A stretch of DNA of 64,000 nucleotides from Hsuehochloa calcarea (GCA_036346395.1 CM070604.1:3705904-3769903); one strand, 5' to 3'. Shown: positions 34,991 through 47,828, numbered from the stretch's first letter. Notes: generated from the sequence alone by a model not told the origin. Numbers and translations are program-made.

Positions 34991-35771
34991 TTTGACGTAC
35001 TTCATAGTAAACAAGATTTTCACAATTACCCACATATCTAAAACTAAACTACCAACTGAAAAGGATTATGCACAACATACTACACTGTGTATACCGTAAA
35101 TTTAAAACTATGTAATCCATTCGATTAAAAAAATTACCTAAAAAGTAGACGACCGGATGGGCGGTGCTTCGCTAGCCTCTCTCCTCCTCTACTCTTCTCC
35201 CTTCCCTCCCCTCTTTCTCTTTTTTTTTGAATAAAAGTGAGTTTTCCCCGAATTTTAGAGTTTTAAATGTCTTTTATAGGGAGATTGTATCGCCATTTGA
35301 AATGACGACAGAGACATGTAGGATCCCTATCGCCATTTGAAATGGTTGTTTTCCAAATTTTAATATTAAAAAAATTCAAGATCCATATCGCCAATTGGAA
35401 CGGCGGCAGATCCATGTCACGAATTCAATTAGCGACAGAGACCTCTCTGTACTGTTGAGTCCCCTGTCGCTAGTGCATAGGCCCTGTCGCCAATTAAAAC
35501 TTATTTTTGTAAAAAAAAATCGAGTATATATTTTTAAAATTAATATTATTTAAAAAATCTAATTTTAACTACATTGGTGATCAAACTTTAGACATGGATT
35601 ATATAGGGTGTCACTTCATAAAGAAAAACAGATAGTTCGTGGGATGTTTGGGGTCATCGAGAGCGGAAGCATGTGAGCCCGGGATTGGATACCTCGCTAT
35701 GAACAGTAGCCAGACGTTGCGATGGCACCGGCCGCGCGCCACCACCACACGTGACTATGTGAGGAGTAGAG

Positions 35772-35804
35772 GGGACGGGACGGGACGGGACGGGACGGGA
35801 CGGG
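35772..35804. repeat. (GGGAC)6 microsatellite, G-quadruplex-like
   Basis: Six perfect GGGAC units plus a seventh GGG run, separated by two-base loops, which is enough for a G-quadruplex on the plus strand. Confidence 0.95.
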
Positions 35805-35809
35805 ATCGT

Positions 35810-36885
35810 GGGGTCGGGAAGGACTCGGATCATCTGCATTAGAGATCTAAACGCGGATGATAAACCGTTCTTTACATTAGGAGCGTCCACGTTATGTTTT
35901 TGTCAGGGCCGGCCGTTGGCTGCCTCGAGATTCGCTCGCGCGGGCGAGGCGTCCGGGACGACGCGACGCGACGCGACCCGCGCGAGCGCGCTCCCGTCCA
36001 CTGCCCTCTGCTGTGCCGTGCTCCCTCCCCTCCTCGGCCGCATGCATGCACTTGCCGGTTTGCCACTCGCCTCTGTCGACATGTGATGTTTGCTTGACCT
36101 CACCTCACCACTGCTACACCGTTTGCTTCCACATCTCCTTGGAAAACCAGCAATTCCTCTTTTTTAGTAAATTAATAACCAGCGATTTTCTTATCGATTA
36201 GCTTACATGGAGCTAGCTAGATCAAGTCGCGACTGTACTTGATCCATTCTTAATTAGTTTTGACGTGCACTATATCGTCAAATTCTTGTTCAACCACCAG
36301 CTAGCTATACGATGTCCATTAGATGCATACTCCTATTTATTTGGTTTGAAGCACAAGCGATGAACGAAAGACAAGTTCTTCCTTCAAGAAACAAGCAAGA
36401 TTAAAGGCGTTTCTTCTTGTTGAGCATGGTCCAATCAGCTCACTATCCCTCTTTAATTGTCAAAGTGTGATGGTTTTTGTCGGGCTCGGATTGGATAATT
36501 CTTTGACATGGTCGCAAAATTAAGGATAATATCTTGAGAGATAAAACCAAAAACAATTTCAGTGTAGCACCAGAAATATAGCGCCAGAGAAATAAACAGC
36601 TTTGATCGGCTCAAGTATCGTTGAATGATTTGGACCGACAAACGTGTTAAGATATGGTCAAATCATTCGCTGTCGACAATACTAATACGATTCTCCTTTG
36701 ATTGGTCGCATAGGAATGATCACTGTAGAGCTAAGGTCATCATGATGGCTGGACTTATGCTTTCGTTTGGTGCTTAGATTTGGCTTAGTCATAGCTTAGT
36801 TAGTTTAGTTGTGTGACAAATTAAGAATTCTTAGTTGGGGTTTTCTTGATTAATCAAGGTGGGAACGGAATTGATGAAACCATGA
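35810..36885. other. Intergenic, nothing recognised
   Basis: A GC-rich patch (35920-36060, with a GACGC repeat near 35960) followed by AT-rich DNA. Short frames overlap on both strands without family motifs. Confidence 0.5.
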
Positions 36886-36889
36886 AGTC

Positions 36890-37140
36890 CCAATGTAGGT
36901 TGAGTAAAAACGTCGTTAGTTTTAAAAATTCACAAAACAAGTTATTTTGGAATACGTGCAGTCAAATTTTAAAAATATTGGCTATCAATGTATTTTTAAA
37001 TATTTAAATTAGATACACAATATATTATAATTTTATTAGGTTTTACAAATATATTATAATAGTAATTAGTGGTTAAAGTTGTCTTTTGAGAACCGTGTCG
37101 ATGTCCAAAACAACTTATTTTTGTGAACCAGAGGGAGTAA
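36890..37140. mobile_element. Stowaway-like MITE
   Basis: An AT-rich block ending GAACCAGAGGGAGTA, the inverse of a Stowaway terminus, preceded by ACCGTGTCGATGTCC. The left end (GAGTAAAAACG) is degenerate. TA target bases are plausible but not certain. Confidence 0.55.
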
Positions 37141-37674
37141 CTAGATTGCTACATGTTAATTTGATATTACGATTTCATCATGAAATATACTTTAATAACA
37201 TGTTTTTTTTGTGATTTTTAATAAATGATACTGTCAGAGCAATGCTACAAGGACAGTGTCAACATGCAAAATGACCTAAAACATTGGGTGGTTGGAGCTT
37301 AAGAGGGGTTACTATTACTAGATTAGTATTAAGTTGACATCATTGTTACAAGATTGCAAAGCAAGATCCTGCTTGAAATTGTTCTTGTCGAACTAGAATC
37401 TTGCTGCCTGGACTCTGGAGAACTCGCTGGCTTCTGGTACACCAACCGTGTAGCTGTGCACTTTCTTAACATAATTGAGCCAAATCAAGTGCCATCTTTG
37501 ATTTCAGTCCCCCACATATATATATAAGCAGCCCCAAGGGCTCCTAAACCAAACCATGAAAGGTATGCTTAGTGTTAATTAGCTATAGCTAGTAGATAAA
37601 GGTCATGCCTTGACACAAATATATAGAAGTCTTAGAAGGCACAGCAAGATCGAATTGAATATGCTCAACTCAAC

Positions 37675-37709
<35 letters not shown>

Positions 37710-38619
37710 GTTGATGTCTAGATCAGAATCATTCATCCATCCATCCATAGGATGTCATGGAGAATTCTTTTTCTCCCAGTTAGCACTACAGCAACAGTAC
37801 TAGCTGACAGATGGTCGCTTTATGCCTACCCCCCCACCCATCTTCTAGTAGTTCATGTGGTACATACATCAGAGTGATGGATGGCTGGATTCAGGTAATG
37901 CTTGGCTGGATTCAGGATCAGCAAGAGAACATAGCAAGATGTCCCTAGCTCCAATAACATTTCTCCATGGATCCAAAGCAAAAGAATGCTTATGTGTACC
38001 GCATACACGGCCGGATGGATGCAGCACACAACCAATGGACAGCAAGAGGCCAAGTGATGGGGCAATTGGCCATGTGCCTGCCTCCAATGGAATCAGATCG
38101 ATGAACCAAGCTGCCCTCTCATGCTACCAAGTGCACACGCGCATGCGGACACCATCAGGCCTCCCCCACTCTTGCCCGCTTTTGACCGCGGAAAGGCAAA
38201 GGAGCACTGCCGCGACACAAGAAAGGGATTAGCCCGGACCGGACGTGTGGTCACCTCGATCTTAATTGCGTGTATGTGTGTGTGTTACTGTCACTCCTAC
38301 TACAATTATTATATATACATTCTTAAGAACTAATTGGCTATATATATATACACACACACGCACACACCAGTGTGGTTTTAGTTTTATGTCGTGGTCTCGG
38401 ATAATAGAAAGCTTGCTATACCTTATGTTTTGGCATCAGAAGAACATTTTACATTTGGCCCCCGCAATGTTTTGGCTCGATCTGAGACGTCCATTTTCAG
38501 TTGAATGGAACAGCTAGGTCCATCTACATGCATGCAATTTTTATCCTGTGGTCCATGCGTGATGCAGTGTGGTGATATAAGTATGCTGGTGATGCAGCAA
38601 GTACAGAGGCACAAGCAAC

Positions 38620-38650
<31 letters not shown>

Positions 38651-38915
38651 CACTAGGTTGCCTATCTGCAATGATGCATTGCGTCGGTTTCTTTCTAATA
38701 GGAACTGCATACATATGCCAAAAAAAAAACAGATAATATAATTACACATATTGTCGTGGTTACACCAAAACTTCTCTCTCTTGTTCCTAAATCCTTGCGT
38801 GATGGATGCATGACCCAACTAACAGTGCCCTCGAAAAAAACAACAACTAACAGTGCATGTGACCTTGAACAAGACAATACTATGCTACGACTACCTGATC
38901 ATTGAACCTTATCGT
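37140..38915. other. Intergenic with simple repeats
   Basis: A GA run at about 37676-37706, TCCA repeats near 37738-37750, TA/CA runs at 38340-38365, and an AC run followed by TA at about 38622-38650. No gene motif seen. Confidence 0.6.
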
Positions 38916-39789
38916 GCCGGCCCAGCACGGCCATCCCGTTGTGCCAGCCTAGCATGGTCCAACTAGCCAGAGGCGAGTTCAAACACAACCCACTAGCATG
39001 TCAAGTTCAGACACAGCTCATTGGTACGTCAGGCTGTTCCATGTCGTGCTGTGTCGGCCTAGGCCTAGTCCTATTGCACTGTGCTATGGAGGAGTGGCAC
39101 CCTCCAGAGCCGCCGTCGTCGCGGCCCATGGTCGCCATGGAGCGCCTTCACTGTGGTCGTCTGGCGTCATGGCATCCGCCATCTCCATGGAAACCACCAT
39201 CACTGTGGAGCTCCATATATGGCACTGACACCATGCGACTACCGTGCCGACGCAGTCCGCATGCCAACGACAGAGGAAGGAAGGTGGGGCGCGATGGAGG
39301 AGGGTAGCAGTGTCGAGGTGGGGCGCGGTGGAGGAGGGCAGTGGTGTGGAGGGGATGGCGACCGTGAGGTGGGGTGGGACCATGGGGGTGGGGCATTGGG
39401 CACGACCCATGGATGAGGAGGAGGGGCATAGGGGTGGGGGCATTGACGATTTGGTGTGGGGCGGTGATAGTGAGGAGGAGGTTGGGGGATGGGGGAAGGT
39501 GGCCGCCGTCGCGTGGAAAGGGGAGGTGGGGGTGCGTGGCGGCCATTGAGGAGACAGGGAGGTGGATGACAATGGGGATGAGACAGAAAGGGAAAAGAAG
39601 AGGGACAAGGAAAAAAGAAGAGGTAACTCGGGAAAGAGTGAAAAAGTAGAGGGGAAAGAAAAAAAAATGAGGGAAAAAGAAAAGAGGATTGGAAAAAGTG
39701 GGAGAAATAAATATTATGTTGGGAAATAAAATAAAATAAAAATTGTGCATGATGCAACAACACACAAATATTCAGGGAAAAACTAAAAT

Positions 39790-41530
39790 TTATTCATTGT
39801 TGGGAACAAATACAATGTTATTGTCATGTTAAAAATCTTACACCCTAGTGTGGGGTACCCTCGTAAGGAAAAGAGTTCAACAAGTACATGCACATACATA
39901 TAATAGTTGACGTTGAGATTCTCCAGGCCGACTATCGCCTCCACAATCTTCGGATCCTCGAGCTGATGTTGCGTCTGTTCATCTGTGCTCTCCCAGTCTT
40001 TGAGGCATGTGAGTGCCTCAACCATCTCAGGTGTGAGAGACGACCTCTTTGGTTCGATTATCCTCCCCACCGTACTGAAAGTGGCTTCCGATGGGACATA
40101 CTACACTGAAACCATAAGTACATCTCGTACAAAATGTGATAGCACAGGATAAATATGCTGGTAGTTCTTCCACAACAACAAGAGGTTGACATCATTGCCC
40201 TCTGCGAGGTCAAGCTCGGTGTCTGCAAAAGGTGTGTCGAGCTAGTAGTTGAAATCTACTCTTGGATTCCATTGCGACTTGCTCGGTACATGAGAGGACG
40301 AACTAGATGCTAGGTCTTTCAACTTCTTTCACATGTTGGAAGCGCTCAAACTGGGTTGTTCTTGTTGCATTGTTGAAGCACCTTTTCTCGATTGACTTGT
40401 GCTACCAAGCTTTTCATAATACAAATCGAAAACTTAAAAAAGCTCATCATGAATGTGAGTGTAAGCCCTAGAAAAATAAAGATAAATTTTTCCCAATTCC
40501 CTCATAAGCCTCCTTCATATCTGCTAATTTTCTCCGATGATCAAAAATAGTACAAAAGCAGAAGAGACGTGGGATAGCTTTAACATATTTTAAAATTATA
40601 CTATCCATTGGTTCAATAATAGGTTGTCTAAACTAGGTTTCATTACCTGCAATTCTGCATGCATGATGAGATTAAGTATGTGGCACATGCATCTCTAATG
40701 GAGGATGAAACTTCATGCCAGCTAGTATACGTGGAGTGCCACCTCACCTTCTTGTCTAGGTTGTACCTATAGCACTCCATATATCTTGGGCCCGAAGTTG
40801 TAATGAACTGAATAACATCACATATGTTGTCTAAACTAGGTTTCATTACTGCAATTGCATGCAAGAAACTTCATGGCCGCCATTGTGTCACCAAGAAACT
40901 TCAGGCAAAATCAAGAGTAATGGCAATAATTTTATTCTCTATTTAAAAATCATGAATGACCTCTAATATGTGTTGTGCAATGGTCTCTCTGGTGTGTGCC
41001 TCATTGATTGGCCTAAACCCTATGACTCGTGTATTCAAGTTCCAAGTAATGTGCAATAACACTAAGATAGCCCTTTGGTGGGATGAAGTTCGTATGTACG
41101 AGGTTAAAGAAAAAGAAAATATAATTTTCAGGAAGTCCTCTTTCAAACTTGATAGTTTATGTTTGTACAATTCTACTATGTCACACATAGTTGTTCTCCT
41201 ACTAACATGTCAGAATTATGGGCAAAACCGCGTTGGATCATTCTATCGAAACTAGAGATTTCGTCTATCTTAATCGCAAGATCTTTAGTAACTATATAAC
41301 TAGCAATTTTGTCTCTAGCTACCTGAGGGTTGTACATCCATATACTCACTGAACCATCAACCCCAGAGTTAAGCTGGGTCTGAACGTTCCCCCCTTGTGT
41401 CCGCCCAGCCGCTATCTTCTTTAAATATGCCTCTGCGTGTCACCTGAGATGACATGTTCCTCCACCTGAGCATGCATATAATTTAGCATGGCAATATTTA
41501 CAAGTGACATATGGTACCTGATGTCCATCC
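39790..41530 (-). pseudogene. hAT transposase with BED finger, broken
   Basis: Blocks in order on the minus strand: the BED finger VTCKYCHAKLYACSGGGTCH LR, with a TGA where Arg would be expected and then HAEAY (about 41510-41430); WNLNTRVIGFRPINEAHT and ETIAQHILEVI (about 41050-40950); a worn middle; and the C-terminal hAT dimerisation region with VPSEATFSTVGRIIEPKRSS and LTPEMVEALTCLKDWE (40100-39960). Several frames and stops. The block order and spacing match grass hAT (Ac-like) elements. Confidence 0.7.
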
Positions 41531-42139
41531 TTCATTTCTGTGTTGTACTCCATATACTACCAACACCATGCACGTCGACCGCCGGAGCCTCCATCCGTTG
41601 CTTGCACCGATGAACCGACCCCAGCATCCTAGGTGGACAAGCGGACAACCTTCGGGGTGAAGTGGGCATTCTCAAAGCCCCTGTTCTGTCCATATGATGG
41701 TCATCCATGTCATAGTCTCCCATGCTCTGGGAGATTTAGCGGGGATCGATCTCTAGCTCTTGCACTTTCTCTTGGGGGAGGACTAGGAGTGTGATGGCAT
41801 CCTCTGCTGCTCCTCCCAGCTGACTTCTTCTTACTAAATATATTGGAAGACTAGCGAGTAGTATCAATAGAAAACTAGAAATTAGAGAGCAAGGAAAGAA
41901 GACTAGCTGGTCGCGTGGTGAAGAAACGAGGAGGGGGAGGTAATTTATAGGATGAGCAATGGCGAACATTAGCATTTGCCCGTTGCAAAAGTTGTCTACT
42001 TGCGCGACCCGTCGCCTCTCTACCTCACCCCATGCAGCCATGCTCCTCCGTCATATCACTGTAAAAAGTTAAGCTTGCAGCACTGCCACTGCATGTTGAC
42101 TTGATGCTAGCGCAGCAACGCTATTGCCATAGCCGCAGG

Positions 42140-42760
42140 CCCCCGCAGCAGTAACACTACCACTCCCTCTCCGCCTCCCTCGGCGCCTCTCATCTCCCTC
42201 TCCCTCTCCCTCCCGACCTCCCTTGTCACCTCTCTTCTCCCTATCCACCTTTGCCTCCCAGTCACCTCTCCTACCCCCCGGCCACCACTGCGGCTCTGCC
42301 TCCCTTGTCGCCTCTTGTATCCCTCTCCCTCTCCATCTCCGCCTCCCTCGTTGCTCCCACCAACACAGTTGTCGTGGGATGAGCGCTCCTCCACAGGCCC
42401 CGCCTCCCAAGTCGCCTCTCCCACCCCGCCGCCGCCGCCCACCACTGCGGCTCCGCCTTCACTGCCGCTTCTCCTATCTCTCTCCTCTCCCCTCCATCTC
42501 CGCCTCCCTCGTCGCTCCCACCGACATAGCTATCAGTGGGACGGACGCTCCTCCATGGGCCCTGCCTCCCAGTCGCCTTTCCTACCTCGCCACTGTCACC
42601 CACCACTGCGGCTTCGCCTCCCCCGCCACCTCTGCTCCTCTCCTCCCTTTACCTCTCCCTCTCCACCTCCCTCGTCGCTCCCATCGACACCGCTATTGGT
42701 GGGACGCGCTCCTCCACGGGCTCCGCCTCCCCCGCCTCCTTTGCCCCTCTCCACGTCGGA
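42140..42760. repeat. About 160-bp minisatellite, pyrimidine-rich on the plus strand
   Basis: GCCTCCCTCGT(C/T)GCTCCCA recurs at 42341, 42502 and about 42664, periods 161 and 163. TGCGGCT(C/T)(C/T)GCC recurs with the same spacing, and part of a fourth unit lies upstream. Units contain GTGGGA(T)GAGCGCTCC-type sequence. Long proline/serine-rich frames in all three plus frames are a by-product of this repeat. Confidence 0.8.
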
Positions 42761-43166
42761 TCCGGCGTTGGGCAATGGCCGGGCCACGGCATGAGCCGGC
42801 GAGCATGGTGGCGGGGTAGCATGCGCGCGTGCGCGGCGACATGGAGCTCCATTGCGGGGCGGCGGCCTACCGCAGGGCAAGGCACTACACACCGCCCTGC
42901 CGCGTGTTGTTCCTACTTCGGATCTGTCAGGCTTGTTTCGTGTTGTGCCAGTCCAAACACGGCCTATGTAGGCATGTCGTGTTGTGCCGCCCATCATGCC
43001 CGGGGCCAGGCCCAACACGACCCTCCGCTTCACAACACGACCCAAACAATGTTCATGTCATGCCACGTTGACCGTGCTGTGGGCTAGCCAAAAAAAGACA
43101 GACCCAATGCCCAAGTCTAGCTATGAGCCATGAATTAGAGAAGCCAACAATGGTGCCAATGCCTTA

Positions 43167-43332
43167 CAGGGGTGGAGCCAACCACAGCTTAAGCCTCGAG
43201 CTGGGCCAGCTGTTCTTAGGTGAACTCGTGTGTCTGGTTATTTTTTAAGATATTGTTATGGATTTTAACACTAGTAAAATTTCCAGACTTCGACTTATAA
43301 TCCACCCAGATCGAGACTTGGATATGCCTCTG
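43167..43332. mobile_element. hAT-type MITE (CAGGGGTGG ends)
   Basis: Starts CAGGGGTGGAGCC and ends GGATATGCCTCTG. The inner part is similar to the MITE at 21134-21299 in reverse sense (AGCTGGGCCAG, GTTCTTAGG, TTTTTAAGATATT). GCCTTA flanks both sides (43161-43166 and 43332-43337), compatible with a worn 8-bp duplication. Confidence 0.65.
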
Positions 43333-43339
43333 CCTTATA

Positions 43340-46300
43340 GCTCTTTGAAGGGTCCCTGGTGTCGGAATGAATGTGCCATCAACCTCCATTATCTCTCTCC
43401 TTGACATGATCGATCCCCCGAAATGCTGCCGATATAGCTGCACTGCACTGACCAAACACAACTTTCCAGGATTGCATATACACACAGATGATGACGATGA
43501 TGATGCCATGAAGAGACAGAACAGTCACCAATTATGCTTCTGATTTTATTTCTAGAGAGAGGGAGGGAGGGAGGGAACGTGACACGCGCATACATTCGAT
43601 TTGTGATTGCGAGTTCACCGAACTTGGACATAAATCAAAACCGGACATGATGTACTGTTGCGTTGTTACTCCCGTAAGCTCGCATCTTAACTCTCCCTCC
43701 TAGAGATTCACATGCTCTTGTAGTAGTTGATCCGGACGGTACGTCTATATATACATCTCAACGGCACTAGATCGACTGGAGTACGTACGTACGTGTACGT
43801 AGCTTGTGCGTTTTGCCCCTGGAAAATGCATGCGAGCCTTCTTCCTGTGAAGCAACCGAGTACAGAGACCAATGCTCAGGTACACGGACGCGTATCTGCG
43901 AAATATTCGCTCCGAGAGGGTACGTACTGTGTATAGTAGCTTATTATTTCAGAAGAAAAGGGTACGAATCTTAATAGGAGTTGTACAAGGGGCCGGGGGG
44001 CAATAACTCAATCCTCAAATTCGAAGCTACTGGCTAGAGTTTTGCCCATATATCGTACTGCCTCGTGTAAGAATTAATCATCCGTGCGTAAGGGAATCAC
44101 AAGAGGGAAACACTTCTTTCTTTTTTACTCTGCTTTGCGTTCTGTAGTGTTATCGGGCAAATTGCGCTTATAATAATTTGAGCGAGGTGGGGAATGGACA
44201 GTGATTAAAGAAACAGTAGGTTGAATCTAGAGCTATCTAAATAGGTTGTGCCGGCTCAAAGTATGAGACTGTTGACCCGATCCAGACACGGTACGACCCA
44301 ACACCATACTCGGGTGTGTCATGTTTGGGTCGACACCCAGTTCAGTAGGTCGGGTCAGCACAACACAGGGCACGACAGGCGATAGAGGAGGAGGTGGTAG
44401 CGGCGGCAACCCAAACACGGAGAGCAAGAGAGGGCGGCGGTGGTCGGCGGCTCGACACGGTCCGAGAGACCGGTGTGCTGTGCTTGGATCGATACACCGA
44501 CTTAGGAGCTGGTACAACACGACCGAATTAATTAACCGAGTCTACCGGACCGTGTCTAATCGGGTTTGCCGGTATGGAACAGTGCTGTACCGGGCCTGAC
44601 CGCCTATTTGGACAGGTCTATACGGATCTGGACCAGGGTGTGCCATGCATGGCTGCCGTCCAAAGAACAACGATACCGGCCGGGCCACACGCACTCATCG
44701 ATCAGTTGTATATTAGTACTCGCGTGCGCCTGAAGACCACGCGCGCCGCCGCCGCCGCGCCGCTCGCTGCCCCGGCCAGCCACCTGCGGCAGCGCCGACC
44801 ACCGCCTTCCAGCAACCAGCCTGCATGCAGGGGACAGCTCACCCGGGATCCAAACAAAATTAGACGTTTTGCGTAACCCGAGGTCTAGCACGCTTTGCCT
44901 CGGAACAAACTTGCACGCGCCAAATGTACCAAAAAGTGGCTAGTAGACAAATTATAAGTTTGTAACATAGTCTTAGCCACAAAACTATGTTTATCGAAGA
45001 TCAGGAACGCCAATGACTGCAACTGGGGTTCAAGACACAGAAAGTCACAGAATGCTAATACGATTAAATACATGGAGTATGTACCTACATAAATGGACAT
45101 TGAAACGAGTTTTTTTTTTTTGCAGACTTGTCGGAAGAGGAGATTTGATTGGGATTTAATTCGAATCTGAACTAAACCTATCTTTGAAAAACTAAATCTA
45201 GTTCAACAATCGACCCCCTCATCTAAACAACCCAAAGTGTCTCAATATCATTGGTTCCTCTTACTCTTGAGTCTTGAGTAGGAGTGGTATTATTATGGAG
45301 ATGGTGAATTCCCCGGGTGGAGCCTGGCCTACATTTGTGGCGCCAAAGTAGCTTCGGGACTTTTGGCTTCGAGATTAAAAAGAAAATTATATGTTATTGT
45401 AAATGTTTTGAATATTTGATCTGCTATTGCAAAATAATATCTCGCTTATATGCTACTACATTTTCAAAACGTTATCTTTATTTTCCATTACTGTAAGCTC
45501 CATTAGATTTTGCTTCTCAATTTTTTTTCAAAATACCCAAATTACCCTCTTCTTCCTACTTCACCCTTCCGCTACTCTTTCCTTTTCCACCCATTCCCTC
45601 GTCGTCTTCGTCACCAAAAGACCTGCCGAAGTCAAGCAGTACAATGTCCATGTCCCCGTCGTGCCCCACGCATGCATCCCCTCCGCTCCAAGTCTTCCCA
45701 CGCCTTCCCAACCGCGTCGCCACCGCTGTCTCGACCCGTTGATGCTTACGGAGCTATCCTATGGGGGCCACTCCATGGCCGAGGGCCACCACCGCGGAGC
45801 TCCTCCGCGTCGACTGTGGCTGTCTCCGTCGATATGCCCGTGTCTTCGTGTAAGCCCTACCATGCAACTAGCTACGGTATTATAAGCTAGGCCCCATTTA
45901 TTATTATAAGCTAGGCCCCATTGATTAGTCGTCATGTTTACGGTGCTAGCGACAGCGAACATATGGGACCCCGAACTAAACCAAACATAAATACTTGTGT
46001 CTTTGGGACTACTACTCTCTGAGTTTGACCAAATTAAACAAGCAAAGCAAGTGGACTAGGTGAAATTAACCATCTTCTTTTCTGTAAAAAGAAACAATAT
46101 TTTTTTTTTGTTGGGAAGTATGCATCCATCGTTGGTGATAACTGGTAATTAGCCCCAGCAGAATTTTAACTAAAAGCAGTTCATGCCTTTAAGGAAATCA
46201 TTGTACTCCTGAGGTGCTTCAGTGCTCTTCTAAACATTGCCCAGATTCCCAAATGTAAGTTGTTTTAGAATTATGCTGGTTAAATATTTTTAAATTTGAT

Positions 46301-46570
46301 TATTAATATATAAAGAATTACCAAGATTGATAATATGAAATCGATATTAGTAGATCCATCATGAAATATAGTTTCATAATGTATAATTAGTTTTATTTGA
46401 AATAATATATTTTTATAGAAATTAATGATCAAAGTGTCACATTGGGAACTGTATCAATGTAACATGTAGCAGTGAAAAATACAAAAATTAAAGCACATTG
46501 CCTGCCCATTTTTACATTTTACTGAGAGGAAGATAATGATCTACAGTACATACGGACAGAAGGTAGAAGC
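43340..46570. other. Intergenic with small repeats; no gene supported
   Basis: 44235-44615 has GTGCCGGCTC / CCGGTACAGCAC-type inverted ends next to AAATAGG / CCTATTT and may be a small hAT-like element. A GTAC run is at 43781-43800. A 24-base block with TATAAGCTAGGCCCCATT is duplicated at 45878-45922. A possible Stowaway relative (ACTGTATCAATGTAACATG) lies at 46250-46465. The plus-strand frame at 45427-45885 lacks any recognised motif. Confidence 0.4.
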
Positions 46571-47828
46571 GATCATCATGCATGCATAGAGCTGGGACTT
46601 GGAACGTGCTTTTTGGGCGACTCAAAGCTCGATCGGCGACAAAGACGGCCTAAACACTGCACGACGACACGGCACATGGTGGGGGTCAACAAGACGCGAT
46701 TAAATAGCGGGCCAGGCCGGGCTTGAGAATGTGGCCTTAGGCGGCGCACAAGACGATCGGTTAGGCGTGCTTGGCAGACGCGGCGAAATAGGCCCAACCT
46801 TTCCGTTCTTGCCCAATCCCTCCCCCAGCCTCGCCCAATCACTCCCTCACACTGGCCTAGCCCAACCAATCATTATCTTCTGCCACCTGGCCTGGCCCAC
46901 GGGTATCTTTGTCTTCCTGGACGGTGGAGGCGGCGGTTGTCGTCTTCTCAAGCGTCTATAGTTACTTAGGGCTGTGCTTGGACCGATACAGCACAATACC
47001 GGCACGGCAGGTTTTGGGCCATGCCTGAGCCTGACCAGAGGCGAGGCGGGTCGGACGCGCAGCAACGCAGTAGGGTGACTAGGCCGAATCGCACGCGGCG
47101 ACACGGTCCGGCACGACAGGCCGGACCACTAAGACGCAAGACCCAATACCCACCTCTATGCATGCATAGACTTAGAGAAATTGTACGGTACATCTAGACT
47201 TATTCTATTATAGTATTATCCATAGAGATAAGTGTCTATATTTCATAGAACCGTAGACCATGGTTTGGATGCCTTTATAGGCCTTGCCCCTGTTGGGAAT
47301 AGATTTTGTGATCCCATGCACAGTTGCATGTGGAGTTCTTAATTTATTTTTGCGTGTACTTTGGACTTGGCATCGTGCGGATCCGAGCACTCTCTTCTAT
47401 GCCGTTGACTCCATGTGCCATAATTTTCATTTTGGGGGATCGATCAGCACACGTTAAGCAGCTCGAGTGAACTCGAATCAAGGTCTAATGGCTTCCATTT
47501 GAAACTAGGTACGTAGGAAATTGCTAATACAAAGACCAGTAAAATTGAACGGCAGTGACGGACATTGAGCTTAAAATCAGAGGAGGTCAACACCAGGTGA
47601 TATGTAAATTATGCAATTTAGACTAAATTATCCTAAATACTACTGCTTTTTCTGTAGAATTACACAATTGCTGTGGGGCCAAGGTCCAACTTGGCCCCAA
47701 TGAAGCTTGTCCCTGTTGACCGGGTTAAAGAAAATTCAGGCAATTTACACATGTTATAAACCATAGATAAAAACTATTTTTTCTTACAAAAAATCTCTAT
47801 ACAAGCCATCATTGGCAAATGACTTTGA
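46570..47828. other. Intergenic, GC-rich repeat-like then AT-rich
   Basis: 46600-47140 is rich in GGCCCAG, CACGGC and GTCGGACG-type words, like the flanks of the hAT element at 38915-43100, and is probably another worn terminus. Nothing coding is recognised to 47828. Confidence 0.4.

Larger units (their letters stand above)
28713..35010 (-). mobile_element. Second gypsy-family element, inverted, 5' part lost, nested in the MULE
   Basis: Element orientation is minus. The 3' LTR lies at 28713-29526, the antisense gene reads on the plus strand (30090-33825), and the integrase tail is on the minus strand near 34830-34990. This is the same order as 10624-16472, in reverse. No 5' LTR, gag or polymerase was found before the MULE right end, and the bases next to the LTR (CCGTC, 28708-28712) were not found repeated on the other side. 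The right limit is approximate. Confidence 0.75.
26640..35600 (-). mobile_element. MULE (Mutator-like) element with long inverted ends, interrupted by an LTR element
   Basis: The left end (26640-26880) and right end (35390-35600) are inverted copies about 210-240 bp long. They share AATAATATTA.TTT, a T-run plus ACAAAA, the order GGCGACAG / TCAACA.TACAGA.AGGTC / GCTA.TTGAA, and CCAATTGG-type repeats. The transposase gene lies between them in the minus sense. Both ends carry several GGCGACAG(A/G)G boxes. Position 28713 is where the gypsy-family LTR is inserted, splitting the MULE upstream of its first recognised coding block. The outermost ends and a 9-bp target duplication could not be fixed. 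Confidence 0.7.
38915..43100 (-). mobile_element. Decayed hAT-type element
   Basis: A BED zinc finger and hAT transposase remains lie in the middle on the minus strand. Both flanks (38915-39080 and 42890-43100) are rich in CGTGCC, GGCCCA and AACACGAC-type words that read as inverted relatives of each other, for example GCCGGCCCAGCACGG on the left and GACCGTGCTGTGGGC on the right. Exact ends and an 8-bp target duplication were not identified, so the limits are approximate. Confidence 0.5.

Noticed and set aside
39084..39765. Overlapping 174-205 codon frames on the minus strand
   Set aside because: Low-complexity proline/serine-rich translation of a purine-rich tract; three frames are open at once and none has a motif.
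42223..43087. Long Pro/Ser-rich open frames on both strands
   Set aside because: All frames are open because of the 160-bp pyrimidine-rich repeat; the residues repeat with its period and no domain is seen.
45427..45890. 152-codon plus-strand frame with hydrophobic start
   Set aside because: An AT-rich hydrophobic part fused to a GC-rich proline part, with a second overlapping frame just as open; no recognised family.
47650..47720. Short inverted repeat GGGGCCAAG...CTTGGCCCC as a terminator-like hairpin
   Set aside because: An isolated 9-base hairpin in intergenic plant DNA with no adjacent gene; hairpin terminators do not apply here.
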